A stretch of 64,000 bases of DNA from Phascolarctobacterium_A succinatutens_B. Its GTDB lineage: Bacteria; Bacillota; Negativicutes; Acidaminococcales; Acidaminococcaceae. Made by a program: the position numbers and the translations under genes. The DNA is taken from contig NZ_CAUDZA010000003.1 of NCBI RefSeq assembly GCF_958453765.1, forward strand, positions 1-64,000. Reading direction: 5' to 3'. Below the pieces are notes generated by a model that saw only the letters and a list, made by a program, of their open reading frames with translations, was not told the origin of the DNA and made no database searches. Positions 43,595 through 51,023 of the stretch are shown piece by piece (the first letter of the stretch is position 1; each line of letters opens with the position of its first letter).

Positions 43595-44175
43595 GCGTCA
43601 TCGCCAGCCTTGCTAACACGGATAAACTTATCACCGCAAAATCTATACGTTCCCTCAATGCCGGCTCTGTCATACCAACCGGCTTCAACTTTATGTTTTC
43701 TGAGCCATGCCTCCAATACATCGTTGAGCTGTTCATCAAGCTCTTTTCTCGCCTGCGCCAGCGCATTACCGGAAATAAAATCGCACCATGCTTCTGCACC
43801 TTCGCCAGCCTCATCATCTGCTTGGCTTATAAAATTTTCAATCAGATCATCCATATCAATATAAGGATGCCATTGGGATTCTTTTTGTTTATAGACTATA
43901 ACCAACTCGCCCACAACAAGGTCGGGACGAATATCTTCCAAGGCTTCCTCCGGAGTATCGCACAAATCGCTAGAAACAACGCAGCCCTGCACCTCTGCGC
44001 TATATTGAAGAAAAACTGGTTTTTCCTTGGCCAGCTCATCAGACAAGAGAACAGCTTCAGAAATCTCTGCCTTTGCCTGCTCCAGATAATAAATCTCGCC
44101 GCTGCATTGCCAGTCATTGATGGCCAGCTGCGCTCTGTTTACGCAGTCCATAATTGTTCTTTCTTTATCGTTCAT
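43591..44175 (-). CDS. Early phage protein, unknown
   Basis: 194 residues, acidic, helical, with a C-terminal LNDVLEAWLRKHKVEAGWY segment near residue 155 that I associate with small proteins of Firmicutes prophages. Translation is coupled to the 33-residue membrane gene upstream, whose 3' end overlaps by 11 nt. Role unknown. Confidence 0.68.
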   Translation of the reverse strand: MNDKERTIMDCVNRAQLAINDWQCSGEIYYLEQAKAEISEAVLLSDELAKEKPVFLQYSAEVQGCVVSSDLCDTPEEALEDIRPDLVVGELVIVYKQKESQWHPYIDMDDLIENFISQADDEAGEGAEAWCDFISGNALAQARKELDEQLNDVLEAWLRKHKVEAGWYDRAGIEGTYRFCGDKFIRVSKAGDDA

Positions 44176-44266
44176 CGTTTTTTCCTCCTACCAGCGCCAA
44201 TGCGCATACCATAACGATAATTGTAATGGCCAGGTTGATTGTAAATTCATCTATTGCCGTGTCCAT
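44165..44266 (-). CDS. 33-residue single-span membrane protein
   Basis: MDTAIDEFTINLAITIIVMV begins it, and one membrane helix (INLAITIIVMVCALALVGG) fills most of the length. AAAGGAG 8 nt upstream and overlap with the next start support it as a real small gene. Function unknown. Confidence 0.62.
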   Translation of the reverse strand: MDTAIDEFTINLAITIIVMVCALALVGGKNDER

Positions 44267-44268
44267 TT

Positions 44269-45630
44269 TTAAGCTCCTTTAATCTGCTGAAATACTTCAT
44301 GCTGGCCAGTTGCCAGAAGCTTTTCTTCGTTGCTCATCTGATAGCCAAGAGCAACGAGCCAATGATACAGCGCCTCAAGTCTTGGATTGATTTTATATGC
44401 AGGATATCCAAAGCGGCTATTGTCGGCATAATCTTCTTTTTCACTGTCACCGAACAATTTGTAGATAACCTTTGCGCATTGCTGGATATCAAAGTAACCA
44501 TCGAAGGCCAGCTTGACTGCTTTCTCGTCTCGCTTGGGATCGAAGTATTTGTTATCTATCCCAGCTTCTTTGTTTACGCTGCCCAATCCTATGTACGCAA
44601 CTCCCTGCAATACCGCCACGCTATAGGCTCCCATCAGCACGAGCTCATTCTGTTTAGTGGTAGCTTTAAAATTTTCCATAAATGTTTTGCGCAGCTCATA
44701 ATGCGTTGCAGCCATAGCATCGACTTTAAACCATGCTTCCTTGATACGTTTTTCTTTTTCATTCTCCTTGGCGCTTTTTTCTTTAACCTTACCTTTTTTT
44801 GTTTCCTTGACGTAAAACTCTACGTTTCTCGGATAGCTGGCCTCATAATACACCCCAGCTGTTTTCTTGGGAATTTTATCTTTTGTTACCTCATACTCAT
44901 AGAGGTCCAAACTGCCAATGCGTCTATATTTGCTGCTGTATTTATTGGCACTATTCGGAAATTCCTTGATGCCAAGACGTTCCATATCTGCCAGGAACGC
45001 CGGCATAGCAGCTTCAAGCTTTTCTTTATCCATAGCACGCTTTACCGCCAAAGCAAAATCATTTGTGCCAATCTTCTCCATTGCTTCGTTTCTGGCTTCC
45101 ATGTTTTTGATTTTTGCCAGCGCGTCAAACTCTTTCAGGCTAAGCTGGCGGGTAGAGCTTAGCTTCTTCAGCTTGTTCTGGTCCAGCTTAGCGATTTCCA
45201 AGCGCCGTCTGATAGTGCTTTTACTGAAGCCGCTCTGCTGGGAGATATCTTCGATATCCATACCAAAGTCCAGAAGCTGCTGGAAGCCTTGAGCCTGTTC
45301 ATAAACTGTCAGGTCGCTACGCTGCATATTCTCTAACAGCATAGTCTGCAGCTGCCGCGTTTCCGTCATGCCTCTTACGATAGCGCACGGCACTTCCTGC
45401 AACCCGGCGCGTTTCGCAGCTTCCAGGCGACGGTGGCCAATAACCACCATATACTTGGGTTCTTCACCCGGTACAGCTTCGTTGACCGGGATTACGGTAA
45501 GGTTCTGGTAGATGCCATTCTCTTTAATGCTCGCTGTCAGTTCTTCCAGATTGCCCAGGTCTTTTCTTGGGTTCTGCGGATGCGGGATAAGACATTCTAC
45601 CGGCATATTTACTACAGCCATTTCATTCAA
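44269..45630 (-). CDS. ParB/RepB/Spo0J-family protein
   Basis: 453 residues. The ParB N-domain (about 10-100) has IGHRRLEAAKRAG (the CTP/Mg-binding GxRR box) and MLLENMQRSDLT. The central HTH (about 115-175) has DISQQSGFSKSTIRRRL. The long Lys/Glu C-terminal part (about 230-450) is unusual and larger than in plasmid ParB (about 300). No ParA gene is in the prophage, so a role in transcription or replication control is more likely than partitioning (inference). Confidence 0.82.
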   Translation of the reverse strand: MNEMAVVNMPVECLIPHPQNPRKDLGNLEELTASIKENGIYQNLTVIPVNEAVPGEEPKYMVVIGHRRLEAAKRAGLQEVPCAIVRGMTETRQLQTMLLENMQRSDLTVYEQAQGFQQLLDFGMDIEDISQQSGFSKSTIRRRLEIAKLDQNKLKKLSSTRQLSLKEFDALAKIKNMEARNEAMEKIGTNDFALAVKRAMDKEKLEAAMPAFLADMERLGIKEFPNSANKYSSKYRRIGSLDLYEYEVTKDKIPKKTAGVYYEASYPRNVEFYVKETKKGKVKEKSAKENEKEKRIKEAWFKVDAMAATHYELRKTFMENFKATTKQNELVLMGAYSVAVLQGVAYIGLGSVNKEAGIDNKYFDPKRDEKAVKLAFDGYFDIQQCAKVIYKLFGDSEKEDYADNSRFGYPAYKINPRLEALYHWLVALGYQMSNEEKLLATGQHEVFQQIKGA

Positions 45631-45636
45631 CTCCTT

Positions 45637-46176
45637 TTATTCTTCTTCGTCGGGATAACCGCCATTCTCGTAGGCGTCCTGCGCCTCATCTATTGTTGGC
45701 TGTTCACGCTTGCAGTGATACGCATAGTCAAAGGCTTCCTTCTTTATGAGGAACATAACATCAGCTTCTCGCGGCGTTAACTGTTGCAAAGGAAACGGTT
45801 CATCCGTGTATCTCTTGCTATGATCTACGGCATTCTCATAAAACTTTTGCGTCACTACCTGCAGCGGCTGCTTGCAGTTCTTGAAGCCCAGCAGCAGCGC
45901 CACCAGCTGCATGCCTCTGCCAAAGTTTTTGCTTGTCAGAAAGTTTACCTTGGTAACCATAATGCCAAGCTCTTCGCCGTCTTCGTTGGCCAGCGGAAAC
46001 TCCAACAGTCTACGTGCTATTTCAGGCAGCTCCATCCAGGTACGCATGAAATCTTCATGCGGTTTGTCAATGCGGCTGATTATACTCGCTTCCTCATGTG
46101 AGTTAAGCGGAGTGACGGTATAGCTTACCTTGATGTTGCCGCCTTTGTATTCCACAAATTTGACGTCATAATCCAT
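45637..46176 (-). CDS. Early phage protein, unknown
   Basis: 179 residues. The beta-rich start (KFVEYKGGNIKVSYTVTPL) and a middle of FLTSKNFGRGMQLVALLLGF precede an acidic C-terminus (DAYENGGYPDEEE). No recognised motif. AAGGAGG upstream. Follows the paired hairpins at 46219-46286. Confidence 0.65.
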   Translation of the reverse strand: MDYDVKFVEYKGGNIKVSYTVTPLNSHEEASIISRIDKPHEDFMRTWMELPEIARRLLEFPLANEDGEELGIMVTKVNFLTSKNFGRGMQLVALLLGFKNCKQPLQVVTQKFYENAVDHSKRYTDEPFPLQQLTPREADVMFLIKKEAFDYAYHCKREQPTIDEAQDAYENGGYPDEEE

Positions 46177-46218
46177 TTTTTTGCCTCCTTGTTCTCATCA
46201 CTCTTATATGCTAAAATA

Positions 46219-46286
46219 GGGATGTATGGATGCTGGTAACTTCATACATCCCCATGCCGTCTGCGCTTTATGCAGGCGGCTTTTTT
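46219..46286. promoter_or_regulatory. Two adjacent hairpins between early genes
   Basis: GGGATGTATG / CATACATCCC (46219-46228, 46243-46252; 10-bp stem) lies next to GCCGtCTGC / GCAGgCGGC (46256-46264, 46272-46280), which is followed by TTTTTT on the plus strand. The second is a rightward terminator although all genes here run leftward. The first ends in a weak T-run leftward. The arrangement may block antisense transcripts or regulate the early operon. Confidence 0.55.
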
Positions 46287-46626
46287 ATTTTGTTTCGACC
46301 GGGACATGCAGGCGCACATTGATTTTTTCCCCGAGATATACCCAGCCGTCTTTCTTGTTGTTATCCTTGCAGACATAAAAAGCAATTTCGCGCCAGTCAC
46401 GCTTATCGCCGTATTCATCTTTTAATCTGCAGCAGATTCCTTCCAAAGTGTCTCCTTCTTCCAATACATGGTAAGGTACAACAATCTCGGTAACTCCCTG
46501 GCCTTTAACCATCTGATAAGCTGCACTTACCATTCTTGCGGGCCCGTAATCTAGCAAGCATATTACGGCAAGCAGTAAGCTGCCTAAGGTCAGCAGCCTC
46601 AGTTTCCGCAGTTTTCTTCTTCTCAT
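46285..46626 (-). CDS. Membrane-anchored LysM-like protein
   Basis: 113 residues. The Arg/Lys-rich start (RRRKLRKLR) and one membrane helix (LLTLGSLLLAVICLL) lead to an external LysM-like domain with PYHVLEEGDTLEGICCRL and a closing YLGEKINVRLHV. Its N-terminal 41 codons overlap the end of the DUF3846-like gene in another frame (122 nt). GGAG upstream supports the start. Possible cell-wall binding or superinfection function (inference). Confidence 0.68.
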   Translation of the reverse strand: MRRRKLRKLRLLTLGSLLLAVICLLDYGPARMVSAAYQMVKGQGVTEIVVPYHVLEEGDTLEGICCRLKDEYGDKRDWREIAFYVCKDNNKKDGWVYLGEKINVRLHVPVETK

Positions 46627-46993
46627 TCTTCACAGCTCCTTTCCCAAAGCGGCGGACTATTCTCAGATAGTCTTCACGCAGCAGGTCGATAAATGTTTCT
46701 TCGCCGTCCTCATCAGTCATCAGCTTACCGGCGATAAAGCAGGGGCCGAATATAACGTCTACGATATTGCCATTATTGTTCAGCAGCGGGAACAAAGCGT
46801 CATTGTGATATTTGTTCTTGCCGTCCTCATTACATATCAGCGTATATTCTGGGCTGCTGCCTTTGGCTTCCAGCGGTACGATCTGTATCTTACCGCCCAC
46901 CAGCTTCTGCATATTGGCCAAACTAAGCTCAACACGCACGGCCTTCACCGGTTTGCCCGGACGATACCAGACAACAGTTTTTTCATTGGCCAT
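46505..46993 (-). CDS. DUF3846-like early protein
   Basis: 162 residues. The N-terminal region (VELSLANMQKLVGGKIQIV, NEDGKNKYHNDALFPLLNNN, VIFGPCFIAG) is the pattern of the DUF3846 small-domain family, common in phage early regions. The C-terminal 40 residues are basic and overlap the next gene. GGGGCG upstream. Biochemical role unknown. Confidence 0.75.
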   Translation of the reverse strand: MANEKTVVWYRPGKPVKAVRVELSLANMQKLVGGKIQIVPLEAKGSSPEYTLICNEDGKNKYHNDALFPLLNNNGNIVDVIFGPCFIAGKLMTDEDGEETFIDLLREDYLRIVRRFGKGAVKNEKKKTAETEAADLRQLTACRNMLARLRARKNGKCSLSDG

Positions 46994-47225
46994 TTTTATA
47001 TCGCCCCTTAAAGATGAATCTCAGTGCATAGGCAGTGCTGGCATTCATTCTTTCATCAGCTTCACGTGCCAGCTGTGCCCGGCGTTCACGCATCAGGCGC
47101 TCGTATTTCATGCTGGCCTCATGTTCTCTGATTGCTGCGTTAGGCTTGTATTTTTTGCAACGCTTCGCATGGTCAATAATCTTATCTTCCAGTTCAGCAC
47201 ACGTCATGCGCTTTGCTTTACACAT
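46983..47225 (-). CDS. Small basic helical protein
   Basis: 80 residues. Arg/Lys/Ala-rich helical (RLMRERRAQLAREADERM), starting with a Cys/Lys-rich segment. It overlaps its neighbours by 11 and 22 nt. GAGGGTG upstream. No family is recognised. Confidence 0.58.
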   Translation of the reverse strand: MCKAKRMTCAELEDKIIDHAKRCKKYKPNAAIREHEASMKYERLMRERRAQLAREADERMNASTAYALRFIFKGRYKNGQ

Positions 47226-47362
47226 TTCTTTTCACCCTCTTTATCGCACAAGCCCTGCTTGCGCCCGATTTCCAAGGCCCACTTTGCAAACATATTCACT
47301 GCGTAGTCGCTCAGTTCGCCTTCGTTTTCGACTACAATGGTGTAGTCTTCAGGTCTGTTCAT
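47204..47362 (-). CDS. Small early protein
   Basis: 52 residues, MNRPEDYTIVVENEGELSDY then a helical FAKWALEIGRKQGL. ATG 47362 (AGGGGCG upstream) is chosen over the ORF start 47410, which lies inside the next gene. Unknown function. Confidence 0.58.
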   Translation of the reverse strand: MNRPEDYTIVVENEGELSDYAVNMFAKWALEIGRKQGLCDKEGEKKCVKQSA

Positions 47363-47375
47363 AACACTTCGCCCC

Positions 47376-47537
47376 TTATGCCGTTTTGTTTTCCTGCTTG
47401 TCTTCCGCAAGAATAATCATCGCCGTTTGCAGGCCCTTCAGAAAAATGGCGGCTGCTTTCAGGCCATCAATATCGGCCTTTCCCATATCCTCCACTTTTT
47501 TGATGGTTTCTTTCTGCTTATCAGTTACAATAATCAT
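47376..47537 (-). CDS. 53-residue early protein
   Basis: It reads MIIVTDKQKETIKKVEDMGK and continues as a helical segment with LKAAAIFLKGLQTAMIILAE. It has a strong AGGAGGG ribosome site 7 nt upstream and 14-nt gaps to its neighbours. It is a clear small gene. Function unknown. Confidence 0.65.
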   Translation of the reverse strand: MIIVTDKQKETIKKVEDMGKADIDGLKAAAIFLKGLQTAMIILAEDKQENKTA

Positions 47538-47551
47538 TGTGTTACCCTCCT

Positions 47552-47833
47552 TTAACTATAAATGCTTTGCAGATATTCTTTAATCTGTGTTCTGACTGCA
47601 TTACTGTTTTTGCCAAAATGGCGTTCAGCGTGGCAGTCATAACAGAGTGTTACGCCTTTTGAAATTTCATCACTTTTCATTGCCCCGCAAGGTTCATGAT
47701 GGAACTTCTCGTTAGGGTCCACGTACTTACCGCAGATAATGCAGCAGTTGTTGTCCCGCTCGTGGATAGCGGTGTTTAGTTTGCGCAGCTTCTCGCCGTA
47801 CAGTTTTACCTTTTTGGTTTTCATCATCATCAT
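47552..47833 (-). CDS. HNH endonuclease
   Basis: 93 residues. The HNH fold is marked by CCIICGKYVDPNEKFHHEPC (first zinc knuckle and HH) and LCYDCHAERHFG (second CxxC and H). It starts at one of four consecutive ATGs (47833-47824). The annotated region is not next to the terminase, so a packaging role is less likely than in HK97-like phages. Homing or host-DNA attack are alternatives. Confidence 0.75.
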   Translation of the reverse strand: MMMMKTKKVKLYGEKLRKLNTAIHERDNNCCIICGKYVDPNEKFHHEPCGAMKSDEISKGVTLCYDCHAERHFGKNSNAVRTQIKEYLQSIYS

Positions 47834-47838
47834 GGCTT

Positions 47839-48078
47839 TTACTCGCTTTCCTTCAGCGCCGCATCTGCCTGCTCGCATTCCTTGCAAGCCTGTTCGAATT
47901 GAGCCGCTACCACCTTATAGACCTTTTTGTAGATTTCAGCTCTTTCTTGCCAAAACTCAACATCTTTATCCATGCCATACTTTGCACATTTCAGCGCATT
48001 GCTCTCTGCGGTCATAACCTTAGTCAGCAGAGCAGCGACAATGGTTGAAATCTCATCATAGCTAAGCTCAAGTTTCAT
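47839..48078 (-). CDS. Small early protein, helical
   Basis: 79 residues. MKLELSYDEISTIVAALLTK start, then a charged coiled-coil region to an acidic end (CKECEQADAALKESE). The start overlaps the preceding 27-residue gene's stop (ATGA). Unknown. Confidence 0.62.
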   Translation of the reverse strand: MKLELSYDEISTIVAALLTKVMTAESNALKCAKYGMDKDVEFWQERAEIYKKVYKVVAAQFEQACKECEQADAALKESE

Positions 48079-48158
48079 GTTAAATCCTCTTTTCTTCGCT
48101 TCACTCCTTTGATTGGCGGCATCGCCATAAGCTCTATCCTCCGAAATTCTTCACTCAT
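48075..48158 (-). CDS. 27-residue leader gene of the early operon
   Basis: Begins MSEEFRRIELMAMPPIKGVK with AAAGGTG as ribosome site, and ends in ATGA overlap with the next gene. It is the first reading frame after the leftward early promoter. It may be a translational leader and not a functional protein. Confidence 0.5.
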   Translation of the reverse strand: MSEEFRRIELMAMPPIKGVKRRKEDLT

Positions 48159-48180
48159 CACCTTTACCTGCCTTTCCGAT

Positions 48181-48303
48181 TTATCGCTATAAGATTTTTT
48201 ATTAGCTCTTTACGATAATTATACTCTTCTGTTATCGTACCGTCAATGCTTTTTATCTTTTTTCGATAAATTTTCTTGCTTTTTTCTTTTCTCCTGCTAT
48301 AAT
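48181..48303. promoter_or_regulatory. Divergent lysogeny/early promoters with a four-half-site operator
   Basis: Leftward early promoter: TTGACG (48246-48241), 17 bp, TATAAT (48223-48218). Rightward repressor promoter: TTGCTT (48276-48281), 16 bp, TATAAT with TG extension (48298-48303). CGATAA/TTATCG half-sites lie at 48181-48186, 48211-48218 (TACGATAA), 48232-48239 (TTATCGTA, within the leftward spacer) and 48264-48269. They overlap both promoters as expected for the 48325 repressor's operators. Confidence 0.8.
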
Positions 48304-48324
48304 GGAATAAAGCGAGGTGATTAT

Positions 48325-48705
48325 ATGGCTGAAATAAACGAGCGAATAAAGGTGCTACGCGAACGTCTAGGACTAACGCAAACAGCCTTAGCAGAAAAAA
48401 TTAATCGTGCACAAAACACTGTAGCCGATTACGAAAAGGAAAAGAACATTCCTGAGCGTACTATTCTCGACATTTGCAATGCTTTTAATGTTAATGAAGT
48501 GTGGTTGCGTACCGGAAGCGGCGAAATGTTCCGTCAGGAAACTAATGTGGATGTTGAGCTGGCGCACCAGGTTGGACGGCTTATCAAGTCGGACGATGAC
48601 TTCACAAAACGTCTGGTTCTGGAATATCTCAAACTGCCACCAGAACTTAAAACTGCTTTTGAAGAGTTTGTCGACAAGCTTTATCAAGAACACAAAAAAG
48701 AGTAA
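48325..48705 (+). CDS. XRE-family repressor (CI-like)
   Basis: 126 residues. The N-terminal HTH_3 domain (LRERLGLTQTALAEKINRA, TVADYEKEKNIPERTIL) is followed by a helical C-terminal part with no peptidase motif, so RecA-type self-cleavage is not expected. It is transcribed away from the early genes, with an operator array upstream and a terminator after. GAGGTG upstream of the ATG. It probably maintains lysogeny. Confidence 0.83.
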   Translation: MAEINERIKVLRERLGLTQTALAEKINRAQNTVADYEKEKNIPERTILDICNAFNVNEVWLRTGSGEMFRQETNVDVELAHQVGRLIKSDDDFTKRLVLEYLKLPPELKTAFEEFVDKLYQEHKKE

Positions 48706-48710
48706 AAGAA

Positions 48711-48741
48711 AAAGCCCTGAGCGTTAATGCTTAGGGCTTTT
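48711..48741 (+). terminator. Terminator after the repressor gene
   Basis: AAAGCCCT...AGGGCTTTT stem with TTTT, on the rightward strand. The downstream segment 48746-48785 contains no further feature. Confidence 0.85.
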
Positions 48742-48785
48742 CTTGTGCAAAAAAATAAGCGGCAACTTTCGTTACCGCTGCACCG

Positions 48786-48884
48786 CTATTCATCTGATAT
48801 AAGTTCGGTTATGAAGGCATATATAACTTCCAATATATGCTCGTCTTCAATTTTGATGATAGTAGCTAAAATCAATTCCTGCAT
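48786..48884 (-). CDS. 32-residue acidic helical protein between the two regulators
   Basis: MQELILATIIKIEDEHILEV begins it, with a second amphipathic stretch after. AAGGAGG upstream, leftward, against the two flanking regulator genes. Small proteins of this pattern sit near repressors in other Firmicutes prophages as far as I recall (not checked). Possible antirepressor or modulator. Confidence 0.6.
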   Translation of the reverse strand: MQELILATIIKIEDEHILEVIYAFITELISDE

Positions 48885-48979
48885 GATGCGTCCTCCTTCC
48901 ATGAGGTCCGCGTCTTCAAATCACATTTTTATTGTAGCAGAATCTTGTGTCATAAATTTGCGCTATTTGTAAATTTTAA

Positions 48980-49008
48980 TTGATTTTGTTTGCATTTAGT
49001 GTTATTAT
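48980..49008 (+). promoter_or_regulatory. Promoter of the second XRE gene
   Basis: TTGATT (48980-48985), 17 bp, TATTAT (49003-49008), about 15 nt before the AAGGAGG site of the gene at 49038. Confidence 0.6.
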
Positions 49009-49037
49009 TGTGTCAACAGAAGGAGGTGGTGAAGACG

Positions 49038-49328
49038 CTGATCGGAGATAGATTAAAGCGTCTGCGTCAGAAAAATCACATGACCCAGCCAGAGGTCAGC
49101 CGAATGACCGGTATACAGACACCATTATATCAACGATATGAAACGGGCAAGGTACTCAATATACCATATGATAAAATAGAGACTTTAGCCAAAATCTTCG
49201 GCGTATCGCCTGCGTACATCGTGGGTTGGGGTCCAGATGAGGCCCCCGAAATCGTTAATAGCTTTAATAAACTAAGCGTAAAAAATCAGCAAGCAGTACT
49301 GCAGTTAGTACGTGCTCTTGCAGAGTAA
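49038..49328 (+). CDS. Second XRE-family regulator, non-ATG start
   Basis: About 96 residues. Typical HTH_XRE (IGDRLKRLRQKNHMTQPEVS, RYETGKVLNIPYDKIETLAK, VSPAYIVGW). No ATG lies near the strong AAGGAGG. CTG 49038 (11-nt spacer) gives the family-like start MIGDRLKRL, and GTG 49029 is the alternative. The C-terminus is short, so it may be a Cro-like or integrase regulator. It has its own promoter and a bidirectional terminator follows. Confidence 0.75.
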   Translation: MIGDRLKRLRQKNHMTQPEVSRMTGIQTPLYQRYETGKVLNIPYDKIETLAKIFGVSPAYIVGWGPDEAPEIVNSFNKLSVKNQQAVLQLVRALAE

Positions 49329-49349
49329 ACTGAACTTGACTTTTCACCT

Positions 49350-49400
49350 AAAAAAGCAGTAACAACTTTACTTTTAGAAGTCAAGCTGTTACTGCTTTTT
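49350..49400. terminator. Bidirectional terminator
   Basis: AAAAAAGCAGTAACA...TGTTACTGCTTTTT stem between convergent genes. Confidence 0.88.
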
Positions 49401-49420
49401 GTGTACAAAAGTCAAGCAAG

Positions 49421-50986
49421 CTATTCGCCTAGCCATCTTTTAGCTCGGCGAAAACCTTTTTCTTCTGCTTCTGCAACAGTCATAGCATAACATTCGCCTT
49501 TGCCGCTGATTTTAACTTTATCGTATTGCTGGTCAAATGGCAGATGATAAATCTTTTCGCCGGTACTTCTATTGATATTGCATTTAATGATTGGGTAATC
49601 GCCAAGGATCTTATTTTCTGCAACACTTATATTGAGTGATGAAGCAAACTCTGCAGCTGTTTCGGATAATGTCGTTGAGGTTACAAACACCGGCGCTATT
49701 GTCCGTTTTTCTAAAGCAGTAAAGAAATCATAGAATGTTGCCCTTGGATGCTGTTCGAGAAAATATTTTAAGGTTGTACCAAATAGCTGGTTGATATGGT
49801 TTTCGTGTATCGTCTTTTTCTTAGACCAATATTTACATTGAACAACTAAGGTTTTTCCGTCCCTATGGCAAAGCAGGTCGCGTCCTCTGTCTTCAAATCC
49901 GTCTACTATACCTCGATACTCTACAGCGTATCCTTGGGTTTCGTATTGATAGCCGACGTATCTTTCATAGTCACGTCCAATTTCAGCATTAGTTTTAACA
50001 CGTTTTTTATATCGCTCTAAAGCTAACTGATATTTTTCCTGACTCGTAAGCTGGGTAAATTCATCTTTGGAAAGCCAGAAGCTGGCAGCATCCTCGCTAT
50101 TGTCAAAATCTGTATTACCAGTTTTATTCAGCTCTGAATCAAGATAATCGTCATCGACTTGCGCAAGCCAAGGGACAACTTGCTCATAATATTTGACGCG
50201 GTACTCTGCTTCTTTGAGCTTAATGTTTAACTCAGATTTTTCACGTCGTATTTCATTGACAATATTTGAAGCCTTTATCGCTGGTCGTTCTTTATAAAGC
50301 AAATATTCTTCCCTAATTTTATCTTTTTGATATTCTATGTCTGCAAAAAATTTTGCTAAAACAGGAATCTCTTTAACCTTGGTAAGCAGCGTAGCTTCCT
50401 TGTTGGCAAGTCGTGCTTCACATTCGGCTAACTGTTGCTTCTCTTGCTCTCGTTCCTGGGCAAGTCGTGCTTCACGTTCAGCTAACTGTTGCTTCTCTTG
50501 CTTCAAGTCATTCAATGCCAGATTAAACTCACTAATAACATTAGCTTTTGTACTGTTATAGTCACTAAATAAATTTGCTTTTTTATCTTTATATTCATTT
50601 ATGATGTTATTTTTTAACTCATAATATTCCTTGACGACTTTTATTTTTTCTTGCTTCGATAGTTCTTCAGCCTCAGCTAATTTTTCTTGTAGATCATCAT
50701 TATGTGATTTGAGTTCATTTATACTATTAGCATAATCTTGTAGATATTTTTTTCTCATTTCGCTAACATCTGCAATTCTTGCAAACTCTTTTTCTATATT
50801 ATCATTAGCTAGTTTTAGTCGTTCTGTAATTTTCTTCTCATCTGACAATTCATTAAACAAATCATCTACTTCTTTTCTCCATCTAAGTATTTCTAAATCT
50901 TTATTTTTAGCTACATTTTTATAGTAGTATGCTGTTGCGATAGCTATAACAGCTACTGCTAATAAAATTATTAATGTATCACCCAT
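49421..50986 (-). CDS. Membrane-anchored coiled-coil protein with Mrr-like PD-(D/E)XK nuclease domain
   Basis: 521 residues. One N-terminal membrane helix (IILLAVAVIAIATAYYY) leads into about 250 residues of coiled coil with an 18-residue tandem repeat (KQQLAEREARLA and KQQLAECEARLA, near 165-200). The C-terminal nuclease domain (about 335-480) carries GRDLLCHRDGKTLVVQCKYW, the D...QxK core of the Mrr/restriction endonuclease group. It lies alone and leftward between the regulators and the integrase, the usual place for phage-borne immunity or exclusion genes. Antiphage function is inference. Confidence 0.75.
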   Translation of the reverse strand: MGDTLIILLAVAVIAIATAYYYKNVAKNKDLEILRWRKEVDDLFNELSDEKKITERLKLANDNIEKEFARIADVSEMRKKYLQDYANSINELKSHNDDLQEKLAEAEELSKQEKIKVVKEYYELKNNIINEYKDKKANLFSDYNSTKANVISEFNLALNDLKQEKQQLAEREARLAQEREQEKQQLAECEARLANKEATLLTKVKEIPVLAKFFADIEYQKDKIREEYLLYKERPAIKASNIVNEIRREKSELNIKLKEAEYRVKYYEQVVPWLAQVDDDYLDSELNKTGNTDFDNSEDAASFWLSKDEFTQLTSQEKYQLALERYKKRVKTNAEIGRDYERYVGYQYETQGYAVEYRGIVDGFEDRGRDLLCHRDGKTLVVQCKYWSKKKTIHENHINQLFGTTLKYFLEQHPRATFYDFFTALEKRTIAPVFVTSTTLSETAAEFASSLNISVAENKILGDYPIIKCNINRSTGEKIYHLPFDQQYDKVKISGKGECYAMTVAEAEEKGFRRAKRWLGE

Positions 50987-51023
50987 ATTTTACACCTCAA
51001 TAATTTTAAAAGGAGATGACTCT

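Noticed and set aside
44269..45630. Plasmid-type ParAB partition of the prophage
   Set aside because: No ParA gene or parS cluster is visible and the element is integrated, so a partition role is not claimed.
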